Origin: Desulfobacterales bacterium
Lineage (GTDB): Bacteria; Desulfobacterota; Desulfobacteria; Desulfobacterales; JAHEIW01
Assembly (NCBI GenBank): GCA_030145015.1
Contig: JAQYWI010000125.1
Location: forward strand, 1 to 16,464
Direction: 5' to 3'
Length of the DNA stretch: 16,464 nt
In this document: positions 14,280 through 16,464 of the stretch, piece after piece
Layout: each line of letters begins with the position of its first letter
Numbering within the stretch: the first letter of the stretch is position 1
Program-made: the position numbers and the translations under genes
The notes under the pieces: model-generated
What the model saw: the letters and a program-made list of their open reading frames with translations, nothing else
Told to the model about the DNA's origin: nothing
The model's database searches: none

Positions 14280-15392
14280 ATGTTTCAACCGTTTCATGAA
14301 ATTATTAACAATGTATCCGGGACAATTTTAAAGTATGAAAAGGAACTCGGGCGCCCGGTCATTGGCGTGATGCCGGCCTATTTCCCCCTGGAATTAATCT
14401 ATGCCGCCGGGGGGTATCCGGTCCAATTGTGGGGCAATAATTTGCCCCTCGAAAAATCAGATGTCTATCTGCAGCGTTATTGCTGCTCTGTGGCCCGCTC
14501 GGTGTTGGAGCTTGAATTAAGAGGCAGCGCCAAAATGGTGAAGGCATACGCTTTTACGTCGCTTTGCGATACCTTGATTAACTTAAGAGAAATATATCGG
14601 CGGCTTTTTAAAAAACCAACATTGGAACTTTCCATCCCTATCACACAAACGGAAGCAGCGCGGCAAGCATACCTCAAAACCGTACTTAAAGGTGTGACAA
14701 CCGGGCTTGAAGAACTTACGGGTCAGCAGATTACGCCGGCGTCTCTGACCGCAGCGGCCACCCTTTATGGAAACACCCGATCTCTTCAGCGAAAATTATA
14801 CGGCATCCGCCGGCACAGCCCGGGTTTAATGAAAAACCACGATTTTTATACCGTCTTAAAAGCCGGATTTTTTTTGCCGGCAGACGCCTACAATCAGATG
14901 CTCGAAACCCTGTTACATGAATTGGAGACATTATCTCAGCCGCAAGGACACCGACCGAAGGTTTTTGTCTCCGGCATGGTTTTCGATCCGATTGAAATCT
15001 ATAAAATCTTTGATGAGTTAAATATAGATATCGTCGATGATGATTTAGCCAATGGATGGCGAACCGTTTCCAAGGAGAGCTTGGGGGTTGAAAACCTGGT
15101 GGAAGGCATCACGCAATATTTGTTTAATCCGGCACCCTGCTGCTGCATATACAATCCGGACAATGACCGCCATCCCTATCTCTTGAACAAGGTGAAGCAA
15201 TCGCAAGCTGACGGGATATTATTCTGGTACATTAAATTCTGTGAACCGGATGCCTTTGATCGCCCGCAGCTGATGAATCGCTTTAAAGAAGCGGGTATTC
15301 CGGCCGCTTTCATTGACGTGGAACTCACCATGTCCAACTTTGAAGCCATAAAGACACGAATAAACGCCTTTTGCGAAATCCTGGAAGGTTGA
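14280..15392 (+). CDS. Benzoyl-CoA reductase/2-hydroxyacyl-CoA dehydratase family subunit, BcrC/BzdN/BadD-like
   Basis: A 370-residue member of the HgdB/BcrC family, whose subunit pairs hold the cluster that receives electrons from an ATP-driven activator. The N-terminus has GVMPAYFPLELIYAAGGYPV (29-48), the typical substrate-domain opening. Candidate iron-sulfur ligands are Cys68/Cys69 (RYCCSVARSVLE), Cys96 (SLCDTL) and Cys321 (KFCEPDAFDRP); their spacing fits the three-cysteine pattern of the family. VFVSGMVFDPIEIYKIFDEL (228-247) opens the second domain. PCCC at 287-289 is an extra cysteine cluster. It follows the thiolase stop by 14 bases. It could be part of an aromatic-ring reductase or a 2-hydroxyacyl-CoA dehydratase. 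Gene order favours the reductase, but the substrate is unknown. Confidence 0.85.
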   Translation: MFQPFHEIINNVSGTILKYEKELGRPVIGVMPAYFPLELIYAAGGYPVQLWGNNLPLEKSDVYLQRYCCSVARSVLELELRGSAKMVKAYAFTSLCDTLINLREIYRRLFKKPTLELSIPITQTEAARQAYLKTVLKGVTTGLEELTGQQITPASLTAAATLYGNTRSLQRKLYGIRRHSPGLMKNHDFYTVLKAGFFLPADAYNQMLETLLHELETLSQPQGHRPKVFVSGMVFDPIEIYKIFDELNIDIVDDDLANGWRTVSKESLGVENLVEGITQYLFNPAPCCCIYNPDNDRHPYLLNKVKQSQADGILFWYIKFCEPDAFDRPQLMNRFKEAGIPAAFIDVELTMSNFEAIKTRINAFCEILEG

Positions 15393-15511
15393 TTCATGAA
15401 TTTTGCACGAGTCGGAGGCTTTCATATTCTCATTAATTTTCATGAGGAGCCCCTTGGTATCTAAAATTAGACGCTTCATCCCGCGAAGCGGGGCAAGATT
15501 CTGGAGATAAT
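15393..15511 (+). other. 119-base non-coding spacer with small hairpins between the two paired subunit genes
   Basis: Three short inverted repeats occur here. CTCAT at 15429-15433 pairs with ATGAG at 15442-15446. CTAA/TTAG lies within 15461-15470. CCCGC at 15480-15484 pairs with GCGGG at 15488-15492 around a GAA loop. No T-run follows the last stem, so it is not an obvious terminator. GGAG at 15503-15506 is the ribosome site of the next gene. A 22-codon frame starting with an ATG near 15396 is not credible as a gene. Confidence 0.5.
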
Positions 15512-16464
15512 ATGACGCACTTAGCCGCTCATAAAAAAATGAAAACGCTGATGACAAACTATTACATCGAGGCCAAGACGACTCGGGAAAAACCGATTGC
15601 ATGGGTCACCAGCGGCGCCCCGGTGGAATTTCTTTATGCCATGGATATCTTACCCATTTATCCTGAAAACTATGCGGCCATGTGCGCCGCCGGGCATCAA
15701 TCGCTTGAACTGCTGGAAGCCGCCGAAGCCGCCGGCTTCTCACAGGACCTTTGTGCCTATGCGCGCACCGATTTTGGCGTCGATATTACCCAGGGTGGAC
15801 CGGCCGCCGGTCTGCCGCCCCCGCACTTTCTGCTCTGCTCCACCAATATTTGCAAGACCGTCATCAAATGGTATGAGGTCGTCGCACGTAAATATGATGT
15901 GCCGCTGTTCATTGTCGACACACCTTTTCTTCACGACGGCTTGAGCAAAGAGTTGAAAAATTATACGATTTCGCAGTTCCAGGACCTGGAGCGTTTTTTA
16001 TCCAAATTTATAAACAAGCCATTTGACCATAAACGATTTATTGAGGTTTTGGCCCTTAGCCGACAGGCTTCGGTGTATTGGAGAAAAATTCTTTATCTTT
16101 GCAAGACCATCCCCGCTCCCATCAACAGCCTGGATTCGTTTATCCATTTAGGCCCCATCGTTACTTTACGCGGCACCCAGGAGTGCGTGGATTACTACAA
16201 AAGCCTCTATGAAGAGGTGGCCGAGCGTGTCCGTCAAAAAATCGGATCCATACCGGAGGAAAAATATCGGGTGCTGTGGGACAACCTGCCGGTATGGTTT
16301 AAAATGAGTCGCTTAGGAAAGTTCTTTGAAGAAAAGAAATGCACTCTTGTTGTAACCACCTATGCCAACAGCTGGGGTGGGTTGAGCGATTTTCAAGAGG
16401 ATCAAAGCGGCGATATTTACCAGGCCATTGCGGCCTCTTATCTAAACGTGTACATTAATCTTGG
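15512..16464 (+). CDS. Benzoyl-CoA reductase/2-hydroxyacyl-CoA dehydratase family subunit, BcrB/BzdO/BadE-like (3' end missing)
   Basis: An open frame from the ATG at 15512 to the window edge gives about 317 residues of a protein whose family is usually 400-440 long, so roughly the last quarter is missing. The N-terminus reads IAWVTSGAPVEFLYAMDILP (29-48) then YPENYAAMC, the classic opening of the larger subunit (BcrB, HgdA, FldB types). Cys81 in LCAYARTDFG and Cys114 in STNICKT are likely cluster ligands; the third should lie beyond the edge. GPIVTLRGTQECVDYYKSLY (214-233) and TTYANSWGG follow the family pattern. GGAG lies five bases before the ATG. With the BcrC-like gene it should form the substrate-binding half of a two-component enzyme. 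The ATP-dependent half is expected downstream. Confidence 0.85.
   Translation, partial: MTHLAAHKKMKTLMTNYYIEAKTTREKPIAWVTSGAPVEFLYAMDILPIYPENYAAMCAAGHQSLELLEAAEAAGFSQDLCAYARTDFGVDITQGGPAAGLPPPHFLLCSTNICKTVIKWYEVVARKYDVPLFIVDTPFLHDGLSKELKNYTISQFQDLERFLSKFINKPFDHKRFIEVLALSRQASVYWRKILYLCKTIPAPINSLDSFIHLGPIVTLRGTQECVDYYKSLYEEVAERVRQKIGSIPEEKYRVLWDNLPVWFKMSRLGKFFEEKKCTLVVTTYANSWGGLSDFQEDQSGDIYQAIAASYLNVYINL

Noticed and set aside
15396..15464. A 22-codon reading frame between the two reductase-like subunit genes
   Set aside because: No convincing ribosome site, no recognisable motif, and it overlaps small inverted repeats; chance is the simplest explanation.

Overview
The window looks like chromosomal DNA of a strictly anaerobic, probably sulfate-reducing or syntrophic bacterium of the Desulfobacterota. 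That is inferred from the gene content (many iron-sulfur oxidoreductases, CoA-thioester catabolism, no oxygenases), mid-range base composition and the style of the intergenic inverted repeats. No rRNA, tRNA, CRISPR array, transposase or phage gene was seen. The genes are densely packed on both strands.

Layout. (1) 2-130 is the end of a LivF-type ABC transporter ATPase. (2) 379-5865 is a plus-strand run: a stand-alone 3-hydroxyacyl-CoA dehydrogenase, then a tightly coupled redox module of an FrhB/FdhB-type iron-sulfur flavoprotein, indolepyruvate:ferredoxin oxidoreductase-like alpha and beta subunits, and a nitroreductase with an N-terminal ferredoxin domain. (3) 5866-6149 is a repeat-rich region between converging genes. 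(4) 6150-8636 is a minus-strand group: SDR, SDR, nitroreductase. (5) A divergent promoter region lies at 8637-8831. (6) 8832-14265 is a complete beta-oxidation set: a large acyl-CoA dehydrogenase, an enoyl-CoA hydratase/3-hydroxyacyl-CoA dehydrogenase fusion and a thiolase. (7) 14280 to the window end holds two subunits of the benzoyl-CoA reductase/2-hydroxyacyl-CoA dehydratase family in the order BcrC-like then BcrB-like. The second is cut off by the window edge.

Working model (inference): the locus degrades an aromatic or alicyclic carboxylic acid as its CoA thioester. The BcrC/BcrB-like pair would carry out a difficult low-potential reduction (ring reduction) or an alpha-hydroxyacyl-CoA dehydration. 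The acyl-CoA dehydrogenase, hydratase/dehydrogenase and thiolase would then shorten the product to acetyl-CoA. The IorAB-FrhB-ferredoxin/nitroreductase module would supply or redistribute reduced ferredoxin. The smaller-subunit-first gene order matches ATP-dependent class I benzoyl-CoA reductases (bcrCBAD, badDEFG, bzdNOPQ) better than 2-hydroxyacyl-CoA dehydratases. The deciding genes (BcrA/BcrD-type ATPases or a single activator) would lie just past the right edge.

Four intergenic regions carry long imperfect inverted repeats. Two of them (7704-7846 and 10658-10805) are copies of one element family.
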